A DNA stretch of 64,000 bases from an uncultured Flavobacteriaceae bacterium (GCA_947500385.1 CANMSA010000019.1:1-64000); one strand, 5' to 3'. Counted from the first letter of the stretch, positions 42,195 through 51,759 are shown. Made by a program: numbers and translations. The notes: generated by a model from the letters alone, not told the origin.

Positions 42195-43621
42195 AAAAAA
42201 TATTCCTAGCCCTATTGCTATTTAAGCTTTCATTTTCATATTGCCAAGAAAAAACTTCTTCTTATAAAGATGCCTTTCATTTAATTAACATCTGGTTAGA
42301 AGCTCAAAAAGACTACGAAGCTATTCCATCAATTATGGGCGTGGTAGTTGAAGACCAGCAAGTTATATGGCATGGGGCGTTTGGGAAATCAAATCTTACA
42401 GAAAATAGGGTAAGCGATCCCAACACCATTTGTAGCATATGCTCTATTTCCAAGACCTTTACGGCAGTCGCCATTATGAAATTGGTTGATGAAGGTAAAG
42501 TAGGCCTGGACGATAAAGTAAAAGATATTTTAACCTTTTACAATATCGATCAAAAATTCCCGGAAGGAGGCGCTGTTACGGTCCGTTCAATTCTTTCTCA
42601 TTCCTCCGGTTTACCCAGGGATACAGGTCATAGCTATTGGAGCGGGCCCGATTTCCCTTTTCCCAAAAAGAAAGAACTTAAAACTAAACTTTCAAAATTT
42701 GAAACCATGTTTCCTGTAGGAACAGATGTTAAGTATAGTAATTTGGGATATGCCATACTTGGATTAATTATTGAGGAGGTATCGGGACTTACCTATAAGG
42801 AGTATGTAGAGGCAAACATTTTCAAACCTCTCGGGATGTCAAATTCTCATGTAGAAATGAAAATGTCCGAATACGGCACTAAACATGCCATTGGTTATAC
42901 CGCAACCAACAGAAATGGCAAACGAAAACAAGCTGGTTTTTATCAAACTAGAGCTATGCAACCAGCAGCCGGTATTTCAACTACAATTATGGATATAGCC
43001 AAATATGCTTCTTGGATATTTAGATCAATGGGAGCTGATAAGGCTGAAATACTAAAACCGTCGTCTTTAATAAAATTACTTAGCGTACAATCCGAGATTA
43101 AAAACGGAAACAACGAACAGGCCTTTGGTTTTCAAATATATACCGATTCAGATGGTAATAAATGGGCAATGCACGGCGGTATTTGCCCTGGTTTCGTTTC
43201 TTACCTTAAAATGGACGTTTCCAACAAAACTGCATACGCTATCCTTGCCAATGCTAATGGCGTGAGAGCTTTGCGCTATGTTAACAGCATTATTGATATT
43301 CTTAAAAAAGCTAAAAAAACCAAAAGCTCGGACAAATTATCAGTAGATCTAAGTCTATATAGTGGTTTTTATAACTTAAACCCATGGAATAGCGAATACT
43401 ATATTTCCGAATGGGATAATGGCTTAGTTTTGCTGTACCTCCCTTCAGGGTCACTGAAATACTCCATGTATTTTTATTCGCATGGTAAAGAAGACACCTT
43501 TTATTTATTGGATGAAAATGGAGAAGTAACCGGCGAGGAGTTAAAATTCTTCAGAAACAAAAAAGGAGCGATAAGCAAAGTTAAAAACGACGGTAATTAT
43601 CATTATCGTCTACAAGGTTGA
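42191..43621 (+). CDS. Serine hydrolase of the beta-lactamase/PBP class C type
   Basis: A 476-residue exported protein (signal peptide about 1-18, SFSYCQ). The penicillin-binding fold has SISK as the SxxK motif (about residue 79), YSNLGYAILG as YxN, and a WAMHGG loop in place of KTG. Then comes a C-terminal domain (about 375-476) rich in beta-strand. Such enzymes hydrolyse esters, D-amino-acid peptides or beta-lactams; which one cannot be told. It starts within the preceding gene (4-nt overlap). Confidence 0.88.
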   Translation: MKKIFLALLLFKLSFSYCQEKTSSYKDAFHLINIWLEAQKDYEAIPSIMGVVVEDQQVIWHGAFGKSNLTENRVSDPNTICSICSISKTFTAVAIMKLVDEGKVGLDDKVKDILTFYNIDQKFPEGGAVTVRSILSHSSGLPRDTGHSYWSGPDFPFPKKKELKTKLSKFETMFPVGTDVKYSNLGYAILGLIIEEVSGLTYKEYVEANIFKPLGMSNSHVEMKMSEYGTKHAIGYTATNRNGKRKQAGFYQTRAMQPAAGISTTIMDIAKYASWIFRSMGADKAEILKPSSLIKLLSVQSEIKNGNNEQAFGFQIYTDSDGNKWAMHGGICPGFVSYLKMDVSNKTAYAILANANGVRALRYVNSIIDILKKAKKTKSSDKLSVDLSLYSGFYNLNPWNSEYYISEWDNGLVLLYLPSGSLKYSMYFYSHGKEDTFYLLDENGEVTGEELKFFRNKKGAISKVKNDGNYHYRLQG

Positions 43622-43656
43622 TCCACCTTAATCAGTTATATGTTTAAAATTTTAAT

Positions 43657-44457
43657 ATGGGAAGAACACTCTTATTTATAGCATTTTTATGTACATCTCC
43701 TGACATATCGGGGCAGTCAGAATTAAAAGCAATAACGATTACGTTGAACAAATATATTGATGGTACTGCCACTGGTGATAAAGCAAAATTGGAAAATGCC
43801 TTTCACCCTGATTTTAATCTTTTTCTAATTTCAGCTGACACCTTAAGAACCATAAAAGGATCTAAGTATATCAATAGAGTGGAACCCGGAAAGGTCTATA
43901 ATCGAAAAGCCAAAATCATCAGTATTGACTATGAGAATGACACAGCTGTTGGCAAAATAGAAGTGTATTTTCCAGATAGAAATCAGGTAGCCACAGATTA
44001 TCTGCTGCTGTTGAAAGAAAAAGAGGGGTGGCGGATAGTTCATAAAATTATCGATCTAAAAGGAATTGACCATGCTGAAAAAAATCCAATACATGAAACT
44101 AGCAACCTCACAGCGCTTAACGAAACCCTCTTGAACTATATTGAAGGTACTGCGAATGGAGCCCTTGCCCGAATTGATAAAGCATTTCAAAAAGGGTTTA
44201 ATCTGTACTATGTAAAAGAGGGTTCAATTACTGTTTTACCCGGAACAAGGTATCTGCAGAACTTCACGGAAGGCAAGAAGAACAATAGAATTGGAAAGCT
44301 TGTCGGAGTTGATTTTGAGGATACTGCGGCCTATGCGAAAGTGGAGGTAAGAATGCCCGAAAGAGAAAGGCGGGTGATGGATTTTCTATTACTGCTTAAA
44401 ATTAAAGACGAATGGAAGATTATCCATAAATCCTTTACTACCAACAATTACGACTGA
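43657..44457 (+). CDS. Exported protein with duplicated NTF2-like domain
   Basis: A 266-residue protein with an N-terminal signal (about 1-20). Two copies of a lumazine-binding/NTF2-like cone domain follow (about 25-135 and 148-262). Both copies begin with NKYIDGTATGD / LNYIEGTANGA, both have the FNL(F/Y) strand, and both end with ...DFLLLLK...W(R/K)I(V/I)HK. The duplication is easily visible by eye. Function unknown; likely small-molecule binding in the periplasm. Ends 1 nt before the next gene. Confidence 0.82.
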   Translation: MGRTLLFIAFLCTSPDISGQSELKAITITLNKYIDGTATGDKAKLENAFHPDFNLFLISADTLRTIKGSKYINRVEPGKVYNRKAKIISIDYENDTAVGKIEVYFPDRNQVATDYLLLLKEKEGWRIVHKIIDLKGIDHAEKNPIHETSNLTALNETLLNYIEGTANGALARIDKAFQKGFNLYYVKEGSITVLPGTRYLQNFTEGKKNNRIGKLVGVDFEDTAAYAKVEVRMPERERRVMDFLLLLKIKDEWKIIHKSFTTNNYD

Positions 44458-44458
44458 A

Positions 44459-45064
44459 ATGAGAAAACTAGCGGTATTACTATTTCAATCACTAGACGGG
44501 GTGATGCAGGCACCGAGCAGTCCCGACGAAGACAACTCGAATCAATTTGACAAAGGAGGCTGGGCCGAACCGTATTGGGAAGAAGTAATGGGCCAAGTAA
44601 TGCAAGAGGCGATGATAGAACCCTATGATATGTTGCTCGGAAGGAAAACATATGAAATTTTTGCTTCACATTTCCCAAATGCCGATGCCAACAATCGGGT
44701 TGCCAAGAAACTGAATGCCGCCAAAAAATATGTGGTGAGCACTACCTTGCATCGTTCCTTATGGGGTCATACGGAATATTTAAATGGTGTTGTAGCAGAT
44801 GAGGTAGAAGCCCTTAAAAACGAGAAGGGCCCTTTGCTTCAAGTGCATGGTAGCTGGGAACTGGTTCAAGAATTGCTAAAACACAATCTAATAGATGAAT
44901 TTCGCATATGGACCTTCCCGGTAACGATTGGACAGGGAAAACGTCTTTTCGGTGATGGAACTAAGCACAACACCTTGTCATTGATCAAATCCGAACAGTG
45001 CGAAAATGGCACATTGATGCACTTTTATACCCAAAAAAGACATGAAAGAGATTCATACCAATAA
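44459..45064 (+). CDS. Dihydrofolate reductase-family (RibD C-terminal type) protein
   Basis: The 201-residue protein has the RibD_C/DHFR-like fold: KLAVLLFQSLDGVMQAPSSP, PYDMLLGRKTYEIFASHFPN, LLQVHGSWELVQELLKHNLI and LWTFPVTIGQGKRLF-like text (FPVTIGQGKRLFGDGT). It is not the true folate enzyme; relatives are NADPH-dependent reductases of unknown substrates. It starts 1 nt after the previous gene and its last codons overlap the next gene by 23 nt. Confidence 0.9.
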   Translation: MRKLAVLLFQSLDGVMQAPSSPDEDNSNQFDKGGWAEPYWEEVMGQVMQEAMIEPYDMLLGRKTYEIFASHFPNADANNRVAKKLNAAKKYVVSTTLHRSLWGHTEYLNGVVADEVEALKNEKGPLLQVHGSWELVQELLKHNLIDEFRIWTFPVTIGQGKRLFGDGTKHNTLSLIKSEQCENGTLMHFYTQKRHERDSYQ

Positions 45065-45422
45065 AGAAATAAGTGTAATCAATTCAATACAAGTCCCGGC
45101 TGGCTACGAACAAACCGCTATAGAAGTACGAAATATTTACATCGAATATTTTAAAACCAAGCCCGGTTTTGTTAGTGCTACCTTTTACAAATCAATTCAT
45201 CCGGATACTACCTTTAATTATGTAAACATTGTAGTTTGGGAATCTTATGATTCTTTTGAGAACGTAGTAAATGAGGGGTTCGAGAACGTCGAAGGCTTAA
45301 ACAAAGATGGTTACAAAGTGTTGGGAAAAGGGTTCCCAGCTCCAATTTTAGTCAATCCTGGTCAATTTCAAATCATATCTATGGATGAACGTTTGGCAAG
45401 AGGTAAAAACAAAAGTGAATGA
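45042..45422 (+). CDS. Antibiotic-biosynthesis-monooxygenase-like (ABM) protein
   Basis: A 126-residue dimeric alpha-beta barrel protein: VINSIQVPAGYEQTAIEVRN, KTKPGFVSATFYKSIHPDTT and VNIVVWESYDSFENVV match the ABM domain. Members oxidise quinols or bind haem, but many have no known activity. The gene begins inside the preceding one, and its end overlaps the AraC gene by 4 nt. It is likely a shared-operon detoxifying or sensing enzyme. Confidence 0.85.
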   Translation: MKEIHTNKEISVINSIQVPAGYEQTAIEVRNIYIEYFKTKPGFVSATFYKSIHPDTTFNYVNIVVWESYDSFENVVNEGFENVEGLNKDGYKVLGKGFPAPILVNPGQFQIISMDERLARGKNKSE

Positions 45423-46270
45423 TTCTAGAACATAAAACTATACAACTATACGGGCTCCCTGTGTTCTCATGGGTTACCCTGACGACGCCAGATGAAGCAG
45501 ATGTTCCATTGCCAGCTGAAGCCTGTGTGGCGTATTTGGCCGAAGGGGATGGTCAAAGCATTTTTATGCAAGAATCCTTGTACGCCCATCCCGGTAATGT
45601 CATCATTTCCAATTGTGGGAGCACGGTCAGTAATATAATTGCTCATCAAGAAGCAGGAAAGGTAAGTACCATTATCGCTCATTTCCATCGCGAGCAACTT
45701 CAACGGATATATCAAGATACGAAACCAAAACTTTGGAAAGAAATAGAAAAGCCGGTTACCCAAAATGTGGTGCAAGTAGAGGCCTCCAATCTAGTGGTAA
45801 AATTTTTTGAAGGAATTGGACATTTTTTTGATAATCAAAATGCCATTAGCGAAGAAATATTAAGTCTAAAGATACAAGAGCTGATACTCCTGCTCCTACA
45901 ATCCGAAAGTTCTCAAAATATTCGGTCCATTATAAACAGTCTCTTTTCAGAGCGTGTATTCACCTTCACTGAAATGATCGATGCATATCTTTTGATACCA
46001 CTTTCCCTCCAAAATTATGCACAGCTTACAAATAAGAGCCTGTCATCTTTTAAGAGGGAATTTAGGAGGGTTTACGGTACTTCCCCGGGAGTGTATATAA
46101 TGAGCAAGAGATTGGAGAGAGTCGCCCAGCTTTTGGCAACTTCAGAAATGTCTATTACGAACATTGGTTACGATTGTGGCTTTACAAGTTTAGAACATCT
46201 TTCGAGAAGCTTTAAAGCAAAATATGGTGTGCCTCCTTCAACATACAGAATGAACCTCTCAATCAAATAA
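45419..46270 (+). CDS. AraC-family transcriptional regulator
   Basis: A 283-residue regulator with an N-terminal cupin-like sensing part (about 1-165). The C-terminal AraC DNA-binding domain (about 180-280) has two helix-turn-helices: LTNKSLSSFKREFRRVYGTS and GYDCGFTSLEHLSRSFKAKY, the latter ending YGVPPSTYR. It overlaps the ABM gene (ATGA) and ends the gene run from 41496, so it may autoregulate that operon. Signal unknown. Confidence 0.9.
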   Translation: MILEHKTIQLYGLPVFSWVTLTTPDEADVPLPAEACVAYLAEGDGQSIFMQESLYAHPGNVIISNCGSTVSNIIAHQEAGKVSTIIAHFHREQLQRIYQDTKPKLWKEIEKPVTQNVVQVEASNLVVKFFEGIGHFFDNQNAISEEILSLKIQELILLLLQSESSQNIRSIINSLFSERVFTFTEMIDAYLLIPLSLQNYAQLTNKSLSSFKREFRRVYGTSPGVYIMSKRLERVAQLLATSEMSITNIGYDCGFTSLEHLSRSFKAKYGVPPSTYRMNLSIK

Positions 46271-46347
46271 TAGGACCTATCGTAAAGGCCTAAAAGCACT
46301 TTTCTTTTGATTTTTGTTACTCAATTAGAATCATAAAAACTAATTTG

Positions 46348-46755
46348 ATGAAATCAATTGACATTAGAACAAAATTATCAGTACTGTGGATTTTTATTTT
46401 GATGAATTTGATTTTCAGGGACCTGCATGAATTTGCATCCAAAGATTTTTTAGAGGAAGCATTAACAGGTCATGTTAATGGAGTTAAATTGACGGAAGGA
46501 TTAATGTTATTCGGAGGAATACTGGCCGAAATTCCCATTGCCATGGTAGTACTCTCTTTAGTCTTGAAACGAAAAGCAAATCGCTTTTTAAATTTGGTTT
46601 CAGGCTTGATTATTCTATCATTTTTAATTTTTAACATCCCTACTGCAGACCTAGACGATTACTTTTTTCTATTCTTTGAAATTGGCGCTACCCTGCTTAT
46701 ATTATGGAGTGCCTGGAAATGGAAATCGGACAGTTATCAACTTGTAAGCAATTGA
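46348..46755 (+). CDS. Four-helix membrane protein (DUF6326-like)
   Basis: The 135-residue protein has four hydrophobic segments (KLSVLWIFILMNLIFRDLHE, then LAEIPIAMVVLSLVLK and two more). Start is ATG 46348, not the TTG one codon earlier. The pattern resembles small DUF6326-type membrane proteins near AraC genes in Flavobacteria. It is first of a three-gene run (4 nt to the next gene), after a 77-nt gap from AraC. Confidence 0.75.
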   Translation: MKSIDIRTKLSVLWIFILMNLIFRDLHEFASKDFLEEALTGHVNGVKLTEGLMLFGGILAEIPIAMVVLSLVLKRKANRFLNLVSGLIILSFLIFNIPTADLDDYFFLFFEIGATLLILWSAWKWKSDSYQLVSN

Positions 46756-46759
46756 ATCA

Positions 46760-47731
46760 ATGAAAGCAGTAGTATGCACTGCCTACGGTCCGCCGGAGGT
46801 ACTCCAAATTGAGGAAGTAAGTAAACCCGTCCCTAAAGCGAGTCAAGTACTCGTAAAAGTTATGGCCAGTACCGTGGCGGTGGCAGATTGCCGTGTACGA
46901 AGTTTTAAAGTACCCTTATCTATGTGGCTACCTGCACGCATACTATTGGGTATTACCAAGCCAAAAAACGCTATTCTAGGGGCGGAGTTTTCGGGCATTG
47001 TAAGCACTGTAGGTAAGAAGGTCACCCGCTTTAAAGAAGGTGATCCCGTCCTGGGCGTATCCCTACCTAAGTTTGGTGCCTACGGGGAATACTTGTGTGT
47101 TGACGAAGATGGCCCCATTGTGAAAAAGCCTGTTGAAATACCTTGGGGCAAAGCCGCGGCCATTCCCATCGGCGCTACCACCGCCTTCTGTTATCTGAAT
47201 GCGATCAACATCCTACCCAATCAAAAAATATTGATCTATGGGGCATCGGGAAGTGTTGGTACCTATGCAGTGCAGCTTGCTAAGATGAAGGGGGCGAAGG
47301 TCACCGCTGTCTGTAGTCAACAAAATTTTGAAATGGTCAAAAATTTAGGTGCCGAACTGGCCATAGATTATAATCAAGTGGATTGGCATAAGGGGTTAAC
47401 GCTGTACGATATGTTCTTCCAGGCGGTAGACAAATGTCCCTTCCGAATTGCGGAAACCACTTTAAAAAAAGAGGGGGCCTATATCAATATCACGAACCCG
47501 TTCCCGTCGATACGAATGCTCCTAGCCAAAATCCATAAAAAAATCAAAATCAACATGGCCAAAGACTTTCCGCAAACCAATGAAAACCTTGAACATTTAG
47601 TCAAATTGATTGCGAAAGAAGAAGTGAATGTCGTAGTTGATACCACCTTTCAACTCGATAACATTGTGGCAGCACATCGCTATGTGGATCAAGGACATAA
47701 AAAAGGAAACGTGGTGGTTCAAATTAAGTGA
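46760..47731 (+). CDS. Zinc-independent medium-chain dehydrogenase/quinone reductase
   Basis: A 323-residue MDR-family enzyme: MKAVVCTAYGPPEVLQIEEV, ILGAEFSGIVSTVGKKVTRF and the cofactor loop IYGASGSVGTYAVQLAKMKG (NADPH type). The catalytic zinc-site cysteines are absent, placing it with quinone oxidoreductase/alkenal reductases. It probably reduces quinones or unsaturated carbonyls in the cytoplasm. It is 4 nt from the membrane-protein gene and 3 nt from the esterase gene, so one operon. Confidence 0.93.
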   Translation: MKAVVCTAYGPPEVLQIEEVSKPVPKASQVLVKVMASTVAVADCRVRSFKVPLSMWLPARILLGITKPKNAILGAEFSGIVSTVGKKVTRFKEGDPVLGVSLPKFGAYGEYLCVDEDGPIVKKPVEIPWGKAAAIPIGATTAFCYLNAINILPNQKILIYGASGSVGTYAVQLAKMKGAKVTAVCSQQNFEMVKNLGAELAIDYNQVDWHKGLTLYDMFFQAVDKCPFRIAETTLKKEGAYINITNPFPSIRMLLAKIHKKIKINMAKDFPQTNENLEHLVKLIAKEEVNVVVDTTFQLDNIVAAHRYVDQGHKKGNVVVQIK

Positions 47732-47734
47732 TTT

Positions 47735-48607
47735 ATGATGCGCCTCACCTATCACCTTTTTCTTCTCGTTCTTAAACTAAAGGGTATAAAAAAAGTCTTT
47801 AGCAAATCGCCAATCGATTTTGTGAAACTACGAAAAGAAGATATACATGTCCCAAAAATAAAGGGACTCGACCAATATAGGTTCCAGGTGTCCATTAGTA
47901 TGGTCACGCAATTGGCTATTCGCCAAAATTCAACATTGGTATTGTATTGCCATGGCGGGGCATTTGTATCCGGGCCTGCCAAACATCATTGGAAAGCGGT
48001 GGAACGGATCGCAAAAAACACTTCGGCCACGGTTTGGATGGTAGATTACCCAAAAGCCCCCGAAAATAAGATTGACAAAATACTGGAAAACCTTTTTGAC
48101 GTTTATAGCAAAGCACTGGAAGAGTTTGCCACCGGTGACATTATCATGATAGGGGACTCGGTAGGTGGAGCGCTCATCGTATCGCTTACCCAAATGCTGA
48201 TCAAAATGGCGCTGAGAATTCCTGAAAAGTTAATTTTAATTTCTCCTGTTGTGGATGCTACATTGACCAACCCGGCAATCGCGGAAATTGACTCAAAAGA
48301 TCCCATGTTATCCAAAGCAGGCGTGTTGAGCGCCAAAAAAATGTGCTCCTTGAACGGTGACCTAAACGATCCAAGAATATCCCCGATCAAGGGAGAAACG
48401 AAAGGCTTCCCCCCTACCCACTTGTTTGTTGCCCAAAATGATATTACCGCCCCAGATCAAACCCTATTTCTTGCAAAAATGAAAAAAGACAAGGTAGATG
48501 TAAAGTTCTATTACGAGAACAAAATGCCCCATATCTGGCCGATACTGCCTTTTTTAGGACAGGGTAAAAAAGATTTTGATACTATTTTAAAGATAATCAA
48601 TGAGTGA
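47735..48607 (+). CDS. Alpha/beta hydrolase (HSL-type esterase)
   Basis: A 290-residue hormone-sensitive-lipase-like esterase. Oxyanion motif HGGAFVSGPAK, nucleophile elbow GDSVGGALI, and a C-terminal Asp/His region (QNDITAPDQ and KMPHIWPILP) complete the triad. It is the last gene of the 46348-48607 unit, with ATG ATG at the start. The substrate is a short-chain ester or lactone, not defined further. Confidence 0.92.
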   Translation: MMRLTYHLFLLVLKLKGIKKVFSKSPIDFVKLRKEDIHVPKIKGLDQYRFQVSISMVTQLAIRQNSTLVLYCHGGAFVSGPAKHHWKAVERIAKNTSATVWMVDYPKAPENKIDKILENLFDVYSKALEEFATGDIIMIGDSVGGALIVSLTQMLIKMALRIPEKLILISPVVDATLTNPAIAEIDSKDPMLSKAGVLSAKKMCSLNGDLNDPRISPIKGETKGFPPTHLFVAQNDITAPDQTLFLAKMKKDKVDVKFYYENKMPHIWPILPFLGQGKKDFDTILKIINE

Positions 48608-48638
48608 AAACCAATACCAACATGAATAGCGCAGGTGT

Positions 48639-49472
48639 ATGACGAAGGGCATTAGACAATTCCAGCTTGTTCAGCACAAGGGCAAACCAATAGCCGCTCG
48701 GTTTTTAACGGTTAATACAGAAGTGTATTCCACCTTAAATGCCACAAGTATCCTATTGTACTTAAAACAAGGGCAACTAAAACTTCATAATGACAAGCTA
48801 GAGAAGACTTATAACGCTGGTGAAGTAATACTACTCCTTGAATTCTCAGATTTCAAAGCACAGCGAATTTTAAGTACGGATACCCAAATTTTTGAAGCGT
48901 TGGTGTTCGTACTTTCCGAATTGCGAATCGATAGCCGACAAAAGGAAATAAAAAGCAACGCCACATTAGATATACCGTTGAAGATAAAATCAAAACCTTT
49001 TCTAGGATATTACAACCAATTATCTCAGCAATTCCTGAAAACCGAACATTTAAATTCGGAATATGTTGAATCATTAAAAAACAAGGTTCTAAATACAATA
49101 CCAGCCTCATCTAGAAAATCTATTGAGGACCATCTATCCAGCGAAAAACATCGTTTGATGTGTTTTCTATTTAAGGAAATCACTACTAATGTTTCCTTAA
49201 AAGAACTAGCAAATAGCTATGGAACCAGTGAATCTACCTTTTACAGGGTTTTTGTAAAAAATATGGGTATTTCTCCTCATCAATGGATAAAAGATCAACG
49301 ATTACACTACGCTCGGTGTGAAATGCAGTTTCAACAGAAAAAAGCTTCTGAAATGTACTTAGAATTAGGATTTGAGGATTTAGCTCACTTCAGTAAAGAA
49401 TTCAAGAAAAAATTCGGCTACAACCCAAGTGACACCTATGAAAATGCGCAAATAGCGATTTTAGGTTCATAA
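48639..49472 (+). CDS. AraC-family transcriptional regulator
   Basis: A 277-residue AraC-type regulator. The N-terminal sensory part is cupin-like (about 20-100); the C-terminal DNA-binding domain reads LKELANSYGTSESTFYRVFV and ASEMYLELGFEDLAHFSKEF, ending FGYNPSDTY. It lies directly upstream of the shared 18-bp box and the small membrane-protein gene at 49551, so it is a candidate ligand of that box. Divergent in sequence from the other AraC protein at 45419. Confidence 0.9.
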   Translation: MTKGIRQFQLVQHKGKPIAARFLTVNTEVYSTLNATSILLYLKQGQLKLHNDKLEKTYNAGEVILLLEFSDFKAQRILSTDTQIFEALVFVLSELRIDSRQKEIKSNATLDIPLKIKSKPFLGYYNQLSQQFLKTEHLNSEYVESLKNKVLNTIPASSRKSIEDHLSSEKHRLMCFLFKEITTNVSLKELANSYGTSESTFYRVFVKNMGISPHQWIKDQRLHYARCEMQFQQKKASEMYLELGFEDLAHFSKEFKKKFGYNPSDTYENAQIAILGS

Positions 49473-49479
49473 ATCAATA

Positions 49480-49497
49480 TTGACCGAATTTGACAAG
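49480..49497 (+). promoter_or_regulatory. Second copy of the 18-bp TTGACCGAATTTGACAAG box
   Basis: Exact copy of the segment at 39317-39334, placed 53 nt before the ATG at 49551. It contains two TTGAC repeats 11 bp apart, one helical turn. Confidence 0.65.
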
Positions 49498-49550
49498 TCA
49501 GTTACCCCTTTATTTAAGAATTTGTAAGCTTAATTAAACCAGACTTGTAG

Positions 49551-49979
49551 ATGCAAACAACTAATACAATTGACGTTTCTCGTATTCGGAAATATTTAAT
49601 TAAAGCCCTTTATCTACTAACGTTTGTTGGTGTTGGATACCAAGCGTGGGCAGCGATTATTGTTCCAGAAAAGCCCTTGGAAACAATAGAGGGCATTGTT
49701 TATAGCTTTTGGGTGGCATATGCCACTTTGATGGCCTTAGGTCTACGTTACCCCTTAAAAATGATTCCACTTCTGCTATTACAGTTGTTTTACAAAGCGG
49801 TTTGGGTGCTGGGCGTTTACCTTCCAATGAAAAACAATGATTTAATCACCGAGTCGGCCGAGGGTTTTCTAAAAATATGTATTACTGCTATACTACTAGA
49901 TTTATTCATAATTCCTTGGGGGTACGTTTACAAAACATACCTTCTAAACATGTTTAAATTCGACAAGAGGTACAAATGA
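49551..49979 (+). CDS. Small membrane protein
   Basis: A 142-residue protein with four hydrophobic segments (about 15-35, 49-67, 72-94 and 110-130; e.g. ALYLLTFVGVGYQAWAAIIV). No family recognised. It is the first gene after the 18-bp box and overlaps the next gene by 4 nt (ATGA), so the two are coupled. Confidence 0.75.
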   Translation: MQTTNTIDVSRIRKYLIKALYLLTFVGVGYQAWAAIIVPEKPLETIEGIVYSFWVAYATLMALGLRYPLKMIPLLLLQLFYKAVWVLGVYLPMKNNDLITESAEGFLKICITAILLDLFIIPWGYVYKTYLLNMFKFDKRYK

Positions 49980-50446
49980 AATCTTCCATTTCAACGTTAG
50001 TATTGACAGTGCTAATACCAATTTTTTTCGTAAACTGCTCTTCGCAACATAACGAAAAATGGCAATTGGTTTTTCAAACAGATAAATCTGGGATGATAGT
50101 ACATGGAACGAAAAATGAACTTATCAAATTAGTAAGAGAAGGGTATCCAATTCGGGTAGGCTGGGATGATATGGGCAAAACATCTGTAGAACATACTATT
50201 GCCGTACAGTTTTTAACCATTGCAAATGAGAAAGAGGTATTTGCACAACTAGAACCCTTTTGGGCACAACGACCAAATCTTAAAAGCGATACGCTAAGTG
50301 TTGTTCCTTTTGGAAGTGAAACAAATTGGATTTTAAGCTCAAATGGATTAAGGAGCAGCATGATGATTGATAAAGTTAACGACACTGTTGTAAACTATAA
50401 ACCAGCTTTATTAGGCTATCCTATTAAGTGGTATGTCAAAAAATAA
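49976..50446 (+). CDS. Lipoprotein of unknown function
   Basis: A 156-residue protein with lipobox FFVNC (Cys21), followed by a soluble domain with KNELIKLVREGYPIRVGWDD and HTIAVQFLTIANEKEVFAQL. I do not recognise the family. Coupled to the membrane-protein gene by a 4-nt overlap. Probably the outer leaflet of the inner or outer membrane, facing the periplasm. Confidence 0.75.
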   Translation: MKSSISTLVLTVLIPIFFVNCSSQHNEKWQLVFQTDKSGMIVHGTKNELIKLVREGYPIRVGWDDMGKTSVEHTIAVQFLTIANEKEVFAQLEPFWAQRPNLKSDTLSVVPFGSETNWILSSNGLRSSMMIDKVNDTVVNYKPALLGYPIKWYVKK

Positions 50447-50465
50447 GATGAAATAACATTCCTAA

Positions 50466-50861
50466 ATGATTAATTCAGAATCCATAGAAAACGATATCAT
50501 TACAAAAATGGAGAAAGAGCTTTTAAACGCAATGAAAAATTGTAATGTTAAAAAACTTGACCAATTACTTCATGGGGCATTATTATTTAATATCCCTAGC
50601 GGAGAAACTACAACCAAATCTATGGATTTGGATACATATCGATCTGGAAACATGAGAATCAATCAAATTAATTCTTTAGAACAGCAAATAAATCTTATTG
50701 GCGATAATGCAATTGTGTCTGCGGTTATAGATATGAAAGGAATGTATTTTGATTACTCTCTTGATGGGAAATATAAAATTATACGCGTTTGGAAATTGTT
50801 TCATAATAATTGGAAAGTAATAGCCGGAAGTAGTATTGCAATAACAAAAAGTAGTAGTTAA
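50466..50861 (+). CDS. DUF4440/NTF2-like protein
   Basis: The 131-residue protein is a single cone-fold (NTF2/DUF4440) domain: EKELLNAMKNCNVKKLDQLL, GDNAIVSAVIDMKGMYFDY and IIRVWKLFHNNWKVIAGSS are typical. There is no signal peptide. Function unknown; relatives are dimeric binding proteins. It starts 20 nt after the lipoprotein gene and is likely in the same operon. Confidence 0.82.
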   Translation: MINSESIENDIITKMEKELLNAMKNCNVKKLDQLLHGALLFNIPSGETTTKSMDLDTYRSGNMRINQINSLEQQINLIGDNAIVSAVIDMKGMYFDYSLDGKYKIIRVWKLFHNNWKVIAGSSIAITKSSS

Positions 50862-50895
50862 CAGCAATAAATGTTTTACAGCCAATTAAATTTAA

Positions 50896-51759
50896 ATGAT
50901 GAGAAATAACAGCTTCATAATTTCAATATTCGTATTTGCATTATTTTTAATTGCATGTCAAACTAAAAAAGAACAAGCAAAAGACATTGATTCAACAGAC
51001 ATAGCAAGTTCATACTTTGGCCAAAAGCCGCCGGGCTTGATTCCTGAAGTTTTTGCCCCAGGAGTTGTTTCGACAGAAGAATATCTTGAGACTGTTGTAA
51101 CGTTTTCACCAGACATGAAAGAACTGTCTTTTACCAGGTCAGGCGGAAAATATGAAGAACCAGCATTGTTTGTTTTGCAATACAAAAATAATAGATGGAG
51201 TAGGAAATCTATTCCGTCATCTGATATTGATAATTATAAGGAGCGATTCAACCCTAGTGTATCAGAGATGAAAAACCTTGAACCTTTCAAAGATATTCCT
51301 ATCGTAGGTTTCTCGGTTTCATCAAAAGGCACATATTATTTCTATGTTTTAGATTTTGAAGATGGCAGCGGCCATATGAGTTATTCATGCCTTATAAATG
51401 GTATATATGAAAAACCTAAAAAAATGAACAAGGCAATTAATTCTGGAAAATACATTGCCCACCCCTTCATTGCCCCAGATGAGTCTTATTTACTATGGGA
51501 TGCCGAGAAAGAAGGTGAAAATACTCCTGATGTCTATATTAGTTTTCGAAAGCAAGATGGTTCATGGGGAGAAGCTATTAACATGGGAGAAAAGATAAAT
51601 ACACCAGGTTATGAACAGCACGCGAGGGTAACACCCGATGGAAAATATCTTTTTTTCTGGAGAGGGGATAAAAAAGTAAGAGAAGATGGAACTACATATT
51701 GGACAGGAAATCCATATTGGGTGGATGCTAAAATCATTGAGACACTCAGACCACAATAA
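50896..51759 (+). CDS. PD40-repeat lipoprotein
   Basis: A 287-residue lipoprotein (lipobox FLIAC, Cys21). Its blades match the WD40-like PD40 type ([40 protein letters not shown] and [14 protein letters not shown]), suggesting a beta-propeller fragment facing the periplasm. It is the first of three consecutive PD40 lipoproteins (next ones at 51820 and 52735); the 51820 gene is its close paralog (both have GQKPPGLIP / GEQPPGLIP and end IIETLRP). Role unknown, perhaps binding. Confidence 0.85.
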   Translation: MMRNNSFIISIFVFALFLIACQTKKEQAKDIDSTDIASSYFGQKPPGLIPEVFAPGVVSTEEYLETVVTFSPDMKELSFTRSGGKYEEPALFVLQYKNNRWSRKSIPSSDIDNYKERFNPSVSEMKNLEPFKDIPIVGFSVSSKGTYYFYVLDFEDGSGHMSYSCLINGIYEKPKKMNKAINSGKYIAHPFIAPDESYLLWDAEKEGENTPDVYISFRKQDGSWGEAINMGEKINTPGYEQHARVTPDGKYLFFWRGDKKVREDGTTYWTGNPYWVDAKIIETLRPQ

